A stretch of DNA of 33,944 bases, from positions 1 through 33,944 of the forward strand of contig JAFZLQ010000024.1 in assembly GCA_017551425.1 (NCBI GenBank), read 5' to 3'. The translations under genes were made by a program, and so were the position numbers. Shown piece after piece: positions 8,290 through 16,119 of this stretch. Each line of letters begins with the position of its first letter. Position 1 is the first letter of the stretch. The notes under the pieces were generated by a model. The model was given only the letters and a program-made list of their open reading frames with translations. It was not told the origin of the DNA and did not search any database. Source of the DNA: Bacteroidales bacterium (GTDB lineage Bacteria; Bacteroidota; Bacteroidia; Bacteroidales; UBA932).

Positions 8290-9503
8290 ATGCCTTCGAT
8301 GTATGAAACGGCTTCGGATGCAACGTAAGTGCTCCCGCCTATGTAAATTATCGGATCCTTGAGGCCCCGTGCCTCCAGGAGGGCCTCCCGGACGCCGTCT
8401 GCGACGGAGCCCGAGCGGACGGTATCCAGTTGTTTCAAGTTCAGTGCCAAATCGTCCATGCACATGGCTCGCGGAGTGCGGGGCACCACCAGGAAATACC
8501 TGGCGTCCCCCGGCATGAGCCGCACTATGCCCGGGACGTCTTTGTCCGCCATGGCCCCGTATACGACGATCAGGGGGCGTTTGGGGTCGCTCCCGCGAAG
8601 GGCCTCGAGGCGCGAGAAATTGTATTCCAGCGCCGGCGGATTATGGCCGATGTCGCAGATGACGAGGGGGTCTTCCATGAGTTTCTCCCACCTGGCGCGA
8701 AGGCCTGTGAGTTCCGCGGCATGCTCGAGCGGACCGGGGCCGTTCCACTGCCCGAGTATGCTCAGGGCGGCGTATGCGGTGCGTATGTTGGGACCGCACT
8801 GCGGCAGCTCTCCGGGGAAATCCTCCGCGAAGTACAGCGGACAGCCCTTTTCTGCGGCGGTGCATTCGAAGACGGGGGTGGTCTCATCGTCCCTGCCCCA
8901 TACCAGGGCGGGCACTCCGGGTTTGAAGATGCCGGCCTTCTCGGATGCTATGGATGCGCGGTCGGGCCCCAGAAGCTCGCAATGGTCCAGGCCTATGGAC
9001 GTGACGACGCTGATTTCCGGGGTGATTATGTTGGTGCTGTCCAGCCTGCCGCCGAGGCCGGTCTCGATCACGGCAACGTCCACGCCCTGCGCGGCAAACC
9101 AGCTGAAAGCCATGCCGGTGGTGATTTCGAAGAAAGTCAGGCCATCGGAGAAAGGCTCGCTGCGGTCCAGGAAATCCAGCACCTCCTCCCTGGAAATCAT
9201 GCTCCAGCCGTCCGCGGTTATGATTTTCATGCGCTCCCGGAAGTCCAGGAGGTGGGGCGATGTGTACAGCCCCACGCGCAGGCCGTTGGCGGCAAGCGCC
9301 GCAGCCGTCATGGAGCAAACCGTACCCTTGCCGTTCGTGCCGGCCACGTGTACGGTGCGGAATCGCAGCTGCGGGTCTTCCAGCCGGCCGCAGAAGGCGC
9401 GTATGGCCCCGAGTCCGGGCTTGTATGCATCGGACGAGAAGCCTGCGTTCTGCACGCTGTTGTGGCGGGCAAACAGTTGCGATATCCTTTCTTCGTATGT
9501 CAT
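8286..9503 (-). CDS. folC: Folylpolyglutamate synthase / dihydrofolate synthase
   Basis: A 405-residue Mur-ligase-family enzyme that adds glutamate to (dihydro)folates. The P-loop VAGTNGKGTVCSM is at about 53-65. The family segments SPHLLDFRERM (82-92), ETGLGGRLDSTN (147-158) and SIGLDHCELLG (169-179) follow in order. The C-terminal ligand domain starts near residue 270, and CDIGHNPPALEYNF is the conserved DxAHNP-like segment. Length is typical. The ATG lies 1 nt after the stop of the S9 peptidase gene, and the TGA overlaps the macroglobulin ATG as ATGA, so all three genes are very likely cotranscribed and translationally coupled. The metabolic link between a folate enzyme and two secreted proteins is not obvious. 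Confidence 0.95.
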   Translation of the reverse strand: MTYEERISQLFARHNSVQNAGFSSDAYKPGLGAIRAFCGRLEDPQLRFRTVHVAGTNGKGTVCSMTAAALAANGLRVGLYTSPHLLDFRERMKIITADGWSMISREEVLDFLDRSEPFSDGLTFFEITTGMAFSWFAAQGVDVAVIETGLGGRLDSTNIITPEISVVTSIGLDHCELLGPDRASIASEKAGIFKPGVPALVWGRDDETTPVFECTAAEKGCPLYFAEDFPGELPQCGPNIRTAYAALSILGQWNGPGPLEHAAELTGLRARWEKLMEDPLVICDIGHNPPALEYNFSRLEALRGSDPKRPLIVVYGAMADKDVPGIVRLMPGDARYFLVVPRTPRAMCMDDLALNLKQLDTVRSGSVADGVREALLEARGLKDPIIYIGGSTYVASEAVSYIEGI

Positions 9504-9504
9504 C

Positions 9505-11433
9505 CTACAGGTTGCGTCCGAAGAAATCGGTGAGTTTGAGGTAAAGCTGCTCGCGCCAGGGGCCGATCACGTTGTGCTCGCTGCGCGGATAGGGATAGTA
9601 GTCGGGCAGGACGTTGTTCTCTACGCAGGACTGCATGAAACTCAGCGAGTGGATTGGCAGCACCGTGCCGTCCTCCATGCCCTGGCATATCAGCAGGCGC
9701 CCCTTCAGGGAGCCGACCTTGTCTGTGAGCGACGTGCGTGCGAAACCCTCGGGGTTGGTGCCGGGATTGTCCATATAGCGCTCGCCGTACATCACCTCGT
9801 ACCATTTCCAGTCTATGACGGGGCCTCCTGCGCAACCGGCCTTGAACAGCTCCGGATGCGAAGTCATGAGGGTGATGGTCATGAACCCGCCGTAGCTCCA
9901 GCCAACCACGCCTATGCGGTTTTCATCGACCCAGCCCTCCCGGATGAGGGTTTTGATGCCCTCGACCTGGTCTGCCGTCTCCGCGACGCCGCACTGGCGG
10001 TTGATTGCGCGCGAGTAGGCGTATCCGTGATTGTCGGTACCCCTGTTGTCCTGGATGTACATCACATAGCCCTTCTGGGCCATCAGCAGCTCCCAGTAAC
10101 GCACCTTGCCGAGCCAGGAGTCGGTCACCATCTGGCTCTTGGGGCCGCCGTAAACGTAAACTATCAGGGGATACTTCCGGGACGGGTCGAAGTCCGCAGG
10201 CTTGATGAGGCGGTAGTGGTTCTCGAACGCGGGATCCGCAGAAGGCACCGTGCCGAATTCAACCGTAACAGGGGCGTAGGGCACCATGGGGTCCGGCGAT
10301 TCGTACAGTTCCCGCACGAATTTGCCGTCTGAAGTGCGGAGTACGGTCTTTCCGGGCACATCGACGGCGCTCCAGCTGTCTATGAAGCGGGTGCAGTCGG
10401 GGCTGAGGGACACCTGGTGCCAGCCGCTTTCAGGCGTGAGGCGCTCGGGCTTGCCGATGCGGACCTTGGAGAGCCGGTTCTGCCTGCGGCCGCTCGTGAG
10501 CTTGCCGAGCCTGACCCGGAAGAGATGGCTCTCCGCGGGCGAGACCTCGGCCGACATATAATAAACGTATGTGCCGTCGTTGCCGGCGTAGCTGACGTCT
10601 GCGCTGCATGAAGTCAGGCGCCTGACGCCGCCCTGCATGTCGCAAAGGTACAGCTGGTCCCAGCCGTCGCGCAGGTCTGTGCTGTACACGAAGAAGTCGG
10701 TGCCCTTTATGAAGGAGACGCCGTCACGGGGCTCCACCCAGGTGGCGTCGTGCTCGCTGAAAAGAGTGCGCACGAAGCTGCCGTCGGAGGCGTCGTAAAC
10801 GTTGAAGTTGAGGTCGTGCTGGCTGCGGTCCAGGACCTGCACGAGCAGCTGCGAGCCGTCCGGGGTCCAGGTGACTCCCGCCAGGTAGCGTTCGTCCGTG
10901 AAATCCGTGACAGCCAGGGTGTTGAGCACGTTGCCGAGAGTGTCGCAGACGCAGAGGGAGACATGCTCGGACGGCATGCCGTTCATGGGGTAGCGTATGC
11001 TCTTGAGGCTGCCGGTGCGGGTGCTGATATCCAGCAGCGGGAATTCGCTGACTGCGGATTCGTCAACCCGGTAAACTGCGAGCAACGAACCGTCGGGAGA
11101 GGGATAGAAGCCCTGTTTGATGCCGAACTCGTTGCGGGACGGAATCTTGCCGTAGCTTACCGCCGGCCCGTCGGATGTGGGGAGTACGGGGATGCTGACG
11201 GGGCCGAACATGCCCCTGGGAGCCTCTTCCAGAAGCTCTGACCCTGAACTCCAGCCGTAGAACCTGCGGGCTGGACGTATGTAGGAGCTGTTTACGTCTT
11301 TGCAGCTGAGCATGCCGCCGCCGGGAGTGCCGACCGTTACGGACTTGATGACGGTGCGGCCGTCGCCGGCGAATGCGGAGGTGGTGCACAGGAATGCGGC
11401 GGCGACGGCCGCGGCTAAGGCTATTCGTTTCAT
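9505..11433 (-). CDS. Secreted S9 family (dipeptidyl-peptidase IV-like) prolyl peptidase
   Basis: A 642-residue protein with signal peptide (MKRIALAAAVAAAFLCTTSAFA). An N-terminal beta-propeller part (about 40-400) precedes an alpha/beta-hydrolase catalytic domain. The nucleophile is in GWSYGGFM (Ser near 523), the acid in GMEDGTV (Asp near 598) and the base in SEHNVIG (His near 630), a complete S9 triad. YVYGGPKSQMV, before the nucleophile, is a typical DPP/prolyl-oligopeptidase segment. DPP-IV-type proteins are usually 700 or more residues, so this is a short propeller variant. The likely role is removing N-terminal dipeptides from imported or secreted peptides in the periplasm. First gene of the operon with folC and the macroglobulin gene, divergent from truA across 42 bp. 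Confidence 0.92.
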   Translation of the reverse strand: MKRIALAAAVAAAFLCTTSAFAGDGRTVIKSVTVGTPGGGMLSCKDVNSSYIRPARRFYGWSSGSELLEEAPRGMFGPVSIPVLPTSDGPAVSYGKIPSRNEFGIKQGFYPSPDGSLLAVYRVDESAVSEFPLLDISTRTGSLKSIRYPMNGMPSEHVSLCVCDTLGNVLNTLAVTDFTDERYLAGVTWTPDGSQLLVQVLDRSQHDLNFNVYDASDGSFVRTLFSEHDATWVEPRDGVSFIKGTDFFVYSTDLRDGWDQLYLCDMQGGVRRLTSCSADVSYAGNDGTYVYYMSAEVSPAESHLFRVRLGKLTSGRRQNRLSKVRIGKPERLTPESGWHQVSLSPDCTRFIDSWSAVDVPGKTVLRTSDGKFVRELYESPDPMVPYAPVTVEFGTVPSADPAFENHYRLIKPADFDPSRKYPLIVYVYGGPKSQMVTDSWLGKVRYWELLMAQKGYVMYIQDNRGTDNHGYAYSRAINRQCGVAETADQVEGIKTLIREGWVDENRIGVVGWSYGGFMTITLMTSHPELFKAGCAGGPVIDWKWYEVMYGERYMDNPGTNPEGFARTSLTDKVGSLKGRLLICQGMEDGTVLPIHSLSFMQSCVENNVLPDYYPYPRSEHNVIGPWREQLYLKLTDFFGRNL

Positions 11434-11440
11434 ACAGATA

Positions 11441-11448
11441 CAAAGATA
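11441..11448 (-). promoter_or_regulatory. -7 box TATCTTTG for the S9 peptidase operon
   Basis: A perfect TAnnTTTG match on the minus strand ending 7 nt before the ATG at 11433. A leader of at most a few nucleotides is predicted. It lies within the same 42-bp gap as the truA promoter. Confidence 0.55.
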
Positions 11449-11462
11449 TCAAAAAATATTGC

Positions 11463-11470
11463 TATTTTCG
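11463..11470 (+). promoter_or_regulatory. -7-like box TATTTTCG for truA
   Basis: One mismatch from TAnnTTTG and ends 5 nt before the GTG start at 11476. Back to back with the minus-strand box at 11441-11448, so the two divergent promoters overlap in the upstream region. Confidence 0.4.
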
Positions 11471-11475
11471 CATCC

Positions 11476-12276
11476 GTGAGATACAGAATGGACTTGTCAT
11501 ACAACGGCGCCGGATTCTGCGGCTGGCAGATACAGCCCGGCATGCCCACCGTGCAGGGAGAGCTCGAGTCGGCCCTCGCCACCCTGCTCCATTCCGATGT
11601 GGGAGTGACGGGTGCCGGACGCACGGACACAGGCGTCCACGCCCTGCACTACACCGCCCATTTCGACTCCGACTCCCCCTTCGACTGCGCCCAGCTGAGA
11701 TACAAGCTGAACGCCATCCTGCCCAAGGGGGTGAGCGTAAGCGCGATCGCTCCCGCCGCCCCTGATTTCCACGCGCGCTTCAGCGCCGTGAGCCGCAGCT
11801 ATACCTATTACCTGCACAGGGTAAAAGATCCGTTCCTGGACGACAGGTCGTACTTCTTCGGGTATCCCGACGTGGACTTCGACCTTATGAACCGCTGCGC
11901 TTCCCTGCTGCTGGGCAGGCATGATTTCTCCTGCTTCGAGAAGAGCGGAGGAGACAACAAGACCTCCGTCTGCACCGTCACGAGAGCCGAATGGACGCAG
12001 TGCGGGCAGGATATCTCCGCCGCCCCAGACAGCTGCTGGCGCTTCGACATAGAGGCCGACAGGTTCCTGCGCAACATGGTTCGCGCCATAGTGGGGACTC
12101 TGCTGGAAGTCGGCCGCGGCAGGCGTACGCCGGAGAGCTTCGCCTCCCTGGTGCTGCCGGTGGAGGAGGTGCCCGGAGGGGCCGGGCATGACGGCGGCGG
12201 CAGGCAGGTGCGCCGCAGCGAGGCGGGAGAATCGGTTCCCGCCCACGCCCTGTTCCTCAGGGATGTCAGGTATTAA
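11476..12276 (+). CDS. truA: tRNA pseudouridine(38-40) synthase
   Basis: A 266-residue TruA that isomerises uridines 38-40 in the tRNA anticodon arm. The catalytic Asp is in GAGRTDTGVHA (Asp near 51). Other TruA segments are YNGAGFCGWQ (about 9-18), RSYTYYL (about 107-113), FEKSGGDNKTSVCTV (about 154-168) and FLRNMVRAIVGTLLEVGRG (about 197-215). The start is a GTG at 11476, supported by the N-terminal MRYRMDLSYNG. Between FASLVL and the conserved end SVPAHALFLRDVRY is an extra glycine-rich stretch (about 228-245) that I do not expect in Bacteroidales TruA. The stop overlaps the convergent rsmD stop. Confidence 0.95.
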   Translation: MRYRMDLSYNGAGFCGWQIQPGMPTVQGELESALATLLHSDVGVTGAGRTDTGVHALHYTAHFDSDSPFDCAQLRYKLNAILPKGVSVSAIAPAAPDFHARFSAVSRSYTYYLHRVKDPFLDDRSYFFGYPDVDFDLMNRCASLLLGRHDFSCFEKSGGDNKTSVCTVTRAEWTQCGQDISAAPDSCWRFDIEADRFLRNMVRAIVGTLLEVGRGRRTPESFASLVLPVEEVPGGAGHDGGGRQVRRSEAGESVPAHALFLRDVRY

Positions 12277-12806
12277 GCCTCGAAAAAGCTGAAATGCACG
12301 CGCCCGTAGCAGCGTTCCTTCACGAAGTTGGGATGCGCCGCGAAGGAGTGTTCGTCGCCGTGTTCCAGGATGAAATAGCAGCCCGGATGCAGGATGCCGG
12401 CGCCCAGGACCTTGTCCGGAATTGTCTCCAGGCCTTCAAGGGCATAAGGCGGATCTGCGAACACTATGTCGAATTTCTCGCGGCAGATGGGGATGAAATC
12501 GAACACGTTGGAATGCACCACGGTTACGTTGGAGAGCCCCAGACGGGCCGCCTCCGACTTTATGAAACGGGCATTCTCCCTCTGCATCTCCACGCACCAT
12601 ACATGCGCGGCGCCGCGCGAAGCGAACTCGTAAGAGACCGCCCCGGTGCCGCCGAAGAGGTCGAGGACCTTGAGGTCTTCGAATTCGTACTCGTTGCCCA
12701 GGATATTGAAAAGCCCCTCCCTCGCGAAATCCGTGGTGGGACGGGCCTTGTAACCCATGGGAGGATAGATGGTCTTGCCCTTGAGGCGTCCTCCGATTAT
12801 TCTCAT
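12273..12806 (-). CDS. rsmD: RsmD-type 16S rRNA (guanine966-N2)-methyltransferase
   Basis: A 177-residue SAM-dependent methyltransferase. It starts with MRIIGGRLKGKTI and has RPTTDFAREGLFNIL, the SAM motif VLDLFGGTGAVSYE (about 49-62) and the catalytic FADPPYALEG. These are the RsmD hallmarks (G966 of 16S rRNA in E. coli numbering). I chose the start at 12806 because the family start MRIIxGxxxG falls there and because it forms an ATGA overlap with the upstream DUF3822-like gene; longer versions read through that gene in another frame. Third gene of a minus-strand operon, convergent with truA with overlapping stops. Confidence 0.93.
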   Translation of the reverse strand: MRIIGGRLKGKTIYPPMGYKARPTTDFAREGLFNILGNEYEFEDLKVLDLFGGTGAVSYEFASRGAAHVWCVEMQRENARFIKSEAARLGLSNVTVVHSNVFDFIPICREKFDIVFADPPYALEGLETIPDKVLGAGILHPGCYFILEHGDEHSFAAHPNFVKERCYGRVHFSFFEA

Positions 12807-13255
12807 AACGTCTCCACCGCCTTGAAATAGCGGTACAGGGCCATCTCGTCTTCTTCCGCCAGGGGATGGAGGAAGCTGATGGTGGTGACCTCGGGGTTGA
12901 GCTGCAGCGACTTCATCGCATAAAATATATAGTACTGCGCCGTTGTGAAGTCGGGTGCCTGGTATTCGTTCGCCAGCAGGAGGCTCTTGCCCTGGGCTAT
13001 CGCGAGCGACAGGACTCCGTCCTGCCAGGAGCAGAGCAGCTTGTTGTACTCCGGGCATTCGTGCAGGCGCTCGAGAATACCCAATATCCCGGGCGGGACA
13101 TCCGTTCCGCTCGGGATACTGTATATCAGGACCGCGCCGTAGCGAGGTATCTGCCTGTATGCGACACCGGTGTCCTCTGCCAACGGGGCGACCTCCTGCA
13201 ACGCCTCACGCGCCGACCCGGGGTCGAAGAAGTTGACAGGAACCAGGGTAAACAC
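12803..13255 (-). CDS. DUF3822-like protein (compact)
   Basis: 150 residues starting at GTG 13255. MFTLVPVNFF at the start, LLLANEYQAPDFTTAQYYIFY and LQLNPEVTTISFL resemble the middle of Bacteroidota DUF3822 proteins, a family I recall as encoded just upstream of rsmD. Those proteins are usually around 250 residues, so this one would lack an N-terminal segment and probably part of the C-terminus. The position matches, with an ATGA overlap into rsmD and a 2-nt gap from the preceding gene. The molecular function of the family is unknown to me. The assignment rests on context plus limited sequence resemblance. Confidence 0.6.
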   Translation of the reverse strand: MFTLVPVNFFDPGSAREALQEVAPLAEDTGVAYRQIPRYGAVLIYSIPSGTDVPPGILGILERLHECPEYNKLLCSWQDGVLSLAIAQGKSLLLANEYQAPDFTTAQYYIFYAMKSLQLNPEVTTISFLHPLAEEDEMALYRYFKAVETL

Positions 13256-13257
13256 TG

Positions 13258-13950
13258 CTACTCCCAGTTGCCGGCGTTGTTGTTGGGGGCGGTGACGCTG
13301 CCAACCTGCAGGCCTTCGTATTTGTTCTGGTCGCGACGGTCTGAGTCGAGGTTGATTCTCAGCTGGTTGTCAAGGCCCTTGAGGAGGAGCTTGTAAGGCA
13401 TGCGGGCCTCGAACAGAGGCACGGGAACACCGGATACCATACGGATGTCGGATTCCATTTCCACAGGGGCGCCGCCGGAGAACGGGATGGTCTTGAGGGA
13501 GTCGATGCAGAAGTCGGGACGGCTGATGAACAGGGTGTCCTTGACGGGAATCTGGGTGACGATGGAGAAGACGAGGTTCTCATCTCCCGCCTGGTACATT
13601 TCATAGAGCTTCTCGGGAGTGATCTTGCGGTTTGCCTTCTTGACTTTCTCTGTATGCGCCCAGGCGAGGGAGTCGTCTGCGGAACCGATCTGGAGAACGA
13701 AGGACATCTTGCCGTTCTCGTAGAAGTTCTTGAGGGAGTCGAGAGTGGAGAGGAACTTGCCGTTCTCACTCTTGTAGGCTACCTGGAGGGTGCGGATGTC
13801 TTTAAGACGCTGGATTGCGACGGCCTCGCGGCGCTCTTTCTGCTTGTTGAAGTTTACGGGCTTCATGATGCTGCCATAGATGGCGTAAACCAAAGCCACG
13901 ATAGCGCAGAGGAGGACAATCTCGAGAATGATCTTAACTACTTTGTTCAT
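13258..13950 (-). CDS. Conserved membrane-anchored protein of unknown function
   Basis: 230 residues. One N-terminal membrane segment (about 6-28, IILEIVLLCAIVALVYAIYG) is followed by a charged helical stretch (NKQKERREAVAIQRLKDI) and a soluble domain, so the bulk is predicted outside the cytoplasmic membrane. The segment RTLQVAYKSENGKFLSTLDSL recalls pilin-like or minor-pseudopilin C-terminal domains only superficially, and I do not assign it. It is the first gene of the operon leading to the DUF3822-like gene and rsmD. A -7 box lies 33 nt upstream. I do not recognise a function. Confidence 0.75.
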   Translation of the reverse strand: MNKVVKIILEIVLLCAIVALVYAIYGSIMKPVNFNKQKERREAVAIQRLKDIRTLQVAYKSENGKFLSTLDSLKNFYENGKMSFVLQIGSADDSLAWAHTEKVKKANRKITPEKLYEMYQAGDENLVFSIVTQIPVKDTLFISRPDFCIDSLKTIPFSGGAPVEMESDIRMVSGVPVPLFEARMPYKLLLKGLDNQLRINLDSDRRDQNKYEGLQVGSVTAPNNNAGNWE

Positions 13951-13983
13951 TGTATGGTTTTTTTATTTGATTCCAAATCCGGA

Positions 13984-13991
13984 CAAAGTTA
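13984..13991 (-). promoter_or_regulatory. -7 box TAACTTTG for the membrane protein-DUF3822-rsmD operon
   Basis: A perfect TAnnTTTG match on the minus strand, giving a leader of roughly 30 nt. An ATTG 20 nt further upstream could serve as the -33 element. The 85-bp gap (13951-14035) is AT-rich and holds the divergent nrnA promoter as well. Confidence 0.55.
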
Positions 13992-14023
13992 TAAAATTGA
14001 TTTATCAAATGCAATAATATTGC

Positions 14024-14031
14024 TAAATTTG
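14024..14031 (+). promoter_or_regulatory. -7 box TAAATTTG for the DHH phosphoesterase gene
   Basis: A perfect TAnnTTTG match ending 4 nt before the GTG start at 14036. A leaderless transcript is predicted. Confidence 0.55.
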
Positions 14032-14035
14032 CGTC

Positions 14036-15073
14036 GTGAAAGCCAGCGAAAGAATACTCTTGTTGAACAAATGGATAGATGAGGCGCGCACTGTCTGCAC
14101 CGTCTGCCACACCCACCCCGACGGCGACGCCATCGGCAGCAGCGTGGCGGCATACAGCTATCTGACGTCCGGCAGGAACAAGAAAGTCTCGCTGCTGCTT
14201 CCCGACGCGCATCCGCAGTCTATAGACTTCCTGCTGGAGGGCATAAGCCCGCAGGTCGGAACCGCCGCCGCACTGGAAGGCTGCGACCTCCTCATCTGCC
14301 TGGATTTCAACACCTTCAGCCGTACCGAGGCGCTTGCTGACGCATGCCGTTCCTTCTCCGGTCACAAGGTACTCATAGACCATCACGAATCCCCCGACAC
14401 CGCGGCCTTCGACCTCTGCTTCAGCAGCACCGCCGTCTCATCGACCTGCGAGCTGCTGTTCGATATACTGATGCAGATGCCCGGCATCGACTCGGACGCC
14501 TCCCGCCTCCCGGCACGCGCCGCATACGCCCTGATGGCCGGCATGACCACAGACACCAACAACTTTGCGAATTCCGTCGGTCCCGGGACCCTCGGCATGG
14601 CGTCCGCCCTGCTGCAGGCCGGTGTTGACCGCCAGGACATCCTCGACCATCTCTATTCCAGCGGCCGCGAAGAGCGCCTGCGGGCCCTCGGGGACATCCT
14701 GTCCAGACGCCTTGTCATCATACCGGAAGGCGCCGCCATAACGGTACTCACAAAAGACATCCAGGACGGGTACGCCCTGATCGACGGAGAGACCGAGGGC
14801 TTCGTGAACATCCCCCTGGAAATCAAGGGCGTACGGCTCAGCATCTTCGTGCGCCAGGAAGAGGAGGGCATGTTCCGCGTGTCCATCCGTTCAAAACGGG
14901 GCACATCCGCGAGGCGCCTTGCCGCAAGCGCCTTCCACGGAGGCGGCCACGAGCAGGCCGCAGGCGGCAAGATACTCATCCCAGGAGACGTTCCCTCCGC
15001 ATCTGCGGCCGAGGCTTTCGTACGCTCGGTAACGGCACGGTTCCTGCAGGAAAAAGACGCTGCTGAACAATGA
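14036..15073 (+). CDS. nrnA: DHH family phosphoesterase, NrnA-type nanoRNase/pAp phosphatase
   Basis: 345 residues. The DHH domain carries HTHPDGDAIGSS (25-36), a downstream acidic site (CLDFN, 88-92) and LIDHHESPD (113-121). The DHHA1 domain ends with GGGHEQAAGG (302-311). This is the bifunctional oligoribonuclease/PAP phosphatase layout: it degrades 2-5-nt RNAs and dephosphorylates 3'-phosphoadenosine 5'-phosphate in the cytoplasm. The GTG at 14036 is the start; it follows a -7 box by 4 nt and no other start fits the N-terminus. The TGA overlaps the next ATG (ATGA). Substrate preference is from family knowledge. Confidence 0.88.
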   Translation: MKASERILLLNKWIDEARTVCTVCHTHPDGDAIGSSVAAYSYLTSGRNKKVSLLLPDAHPQSIDFLLEGISPQVGTAAALEGCDLLICLDFNTFSRTEALADACRSFSGHKVLIDHHESPDTAAFDLCFSSTAVSSTCELLFDILMQMPGIDSDASRLPARAAYALMAGMTTDTNNFANSVGPGTLGMASALLQAGVDRQDILDHLYSSGREERLRALGDILSRRLVIIPEGAAITVLTKDIQDGYALIDGETEGFVNIPLEIKGVRLSIFVRQEEEGMFRVSIRSKRGTSARRLAASAFHGGGHEQAAGGKILIPGDVPSASAAEAFVRSVTARFLQEKDAAEQ

Positions 15074-16113
15074 AAATGAAGAAATACATAATAATCGCCA
15101 TCGCGCTCTTCGGCATCATAATCGGCTGCGGGCGCACCGTAACCACCAGCCAGCACGAAGCCGACCAGCGCAGCTTCAACGCCTGGGTTCACGTGCAGAA
15201 GGAGCTGCATCCCGAGTATCTCTGGCAGCAGACTCCGCTCGGCAGCTGGCTACTCGAGGAGGAGACCGGCAAAGGAGAGCTCGTCACCGGCACCGAGGAC
15301 ACGCTTTATATAAGGGTGAACTACACTTCCCGCTCCACTAACGGGACCATCAGCAACACCAACAGCGCCAAAATCGCCCAGCAGCTCGGAACTTACAAGG
15401 AGTCGAATTATTACGGCCCTTCCGTAATGTACATGGGTGGCATCTACGCCGGCATTGAAGAAATCATCACCGGCATGCGCGACGGCGGTCGCCGCAAGGT
15501 CGCCGTTCCCGGCTGGCTCCTCACCTACACCCGCTACGACTCGCCCGAAAAGTACCTCAACGATTCCACTTCCAACGCTCCTGTGATTTACGACATCGAG
15601 CTTGTGGACCACTTCCGCAACGTGAAGCAATGGGAGCTCGACTCCGTCGCCCGCTATCTCACTCGCACTTTCCCCTACAAGTTCGGGAAGGACCCCGTGA
15701 AGGCCAGGGCCGATTCCGCCGGAGCGCACGGCTTCTATTACGCCCAGATCCGCAAGCCTTCAAAATCAGTCCAGCTCAAGGACACCACGGTCTCTATCAA
15801 CTATGTCGGCAGGCTGCTCAACGGCCGGGTCTTCGACACCACCATAAGGGACACCGCAATCTACTACGGCCTGTACAACAGCAGCAGGACCTATGAGCCC
15901 GCGTCCGTCAAGATCGGCACCAAATGGTCGGACACCAAACTCAATTCCAGCAGCGTGATCGAAGGCTTCGCCCGCACCGTTTACAGGATGTCCCCAGGCG
16001 AAAAAGGCAGCGGCATCTTCTGGTCCAACCTGGGCTACGGCACCAGCGGTTCCGGTTCCTCAATACCGTCCTACGCCCCTTTGCGCTTCGACATAGAACT
16101 GGTCAGCAAATAA
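15070..16113 (+). CDS. Tandem FKBP-type peptidyl-prolyl isomerase lipoprotein
   Basis: 347 residues. The signal sequence has a lipobox ending at Cys20 (FGIIIGC). Two FKBP-like domains are visible. The first is about 75-200, with IEEIITGMRDGGRRKVAVPGW and ending YDIELVDHF. The second is about 230-347, with TTVSINYVGRLLNGRVFDTT, VIEGFARTVYRMSPGEKG and ending RFDIELVSK. This suggests a periplasmic protein-folding role. Both domains carry inserts compared with minimal FKBPs and several ligand-pocket aromatics are not obvious, so isomerase activity is uncertain. The start overlaps the nrnA stop, and the MATE gene follows after 6 nt. Confidence 0.85.
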   Translation: MKMKKYIIIAIALFGIIIGCGRTVTTSQHEADQRSFNAWVHVQKELHPEYLWQQTPLGSWLLEEETGKGELVTGTEDTLYIRVNYTSRSTNGTISNTNSAKIAQQLGTYKESNYYGPSVMYMGGIYAGIEEIITGMRDGGRRKVAVPGWLLTYTRYDSPEKYLNDSTSNAPVIYDIELVDHFRNVKQWELDSVARYLTRTFPYKFGKDPVKARADSAGAHGFYYAQIRKPSKSVQLKDTTVSINYVGRLLNGRVFDTTIRDTAIYYGLYNSSRTYEPASVKIGTKWSDTKLNSSSVIEGFARTVYRMSPGEKGSGIFWSNLGYGTSGSGSSIPSYAPLRFDIELVSK

Positions 16114-16119
16114 CGACAG

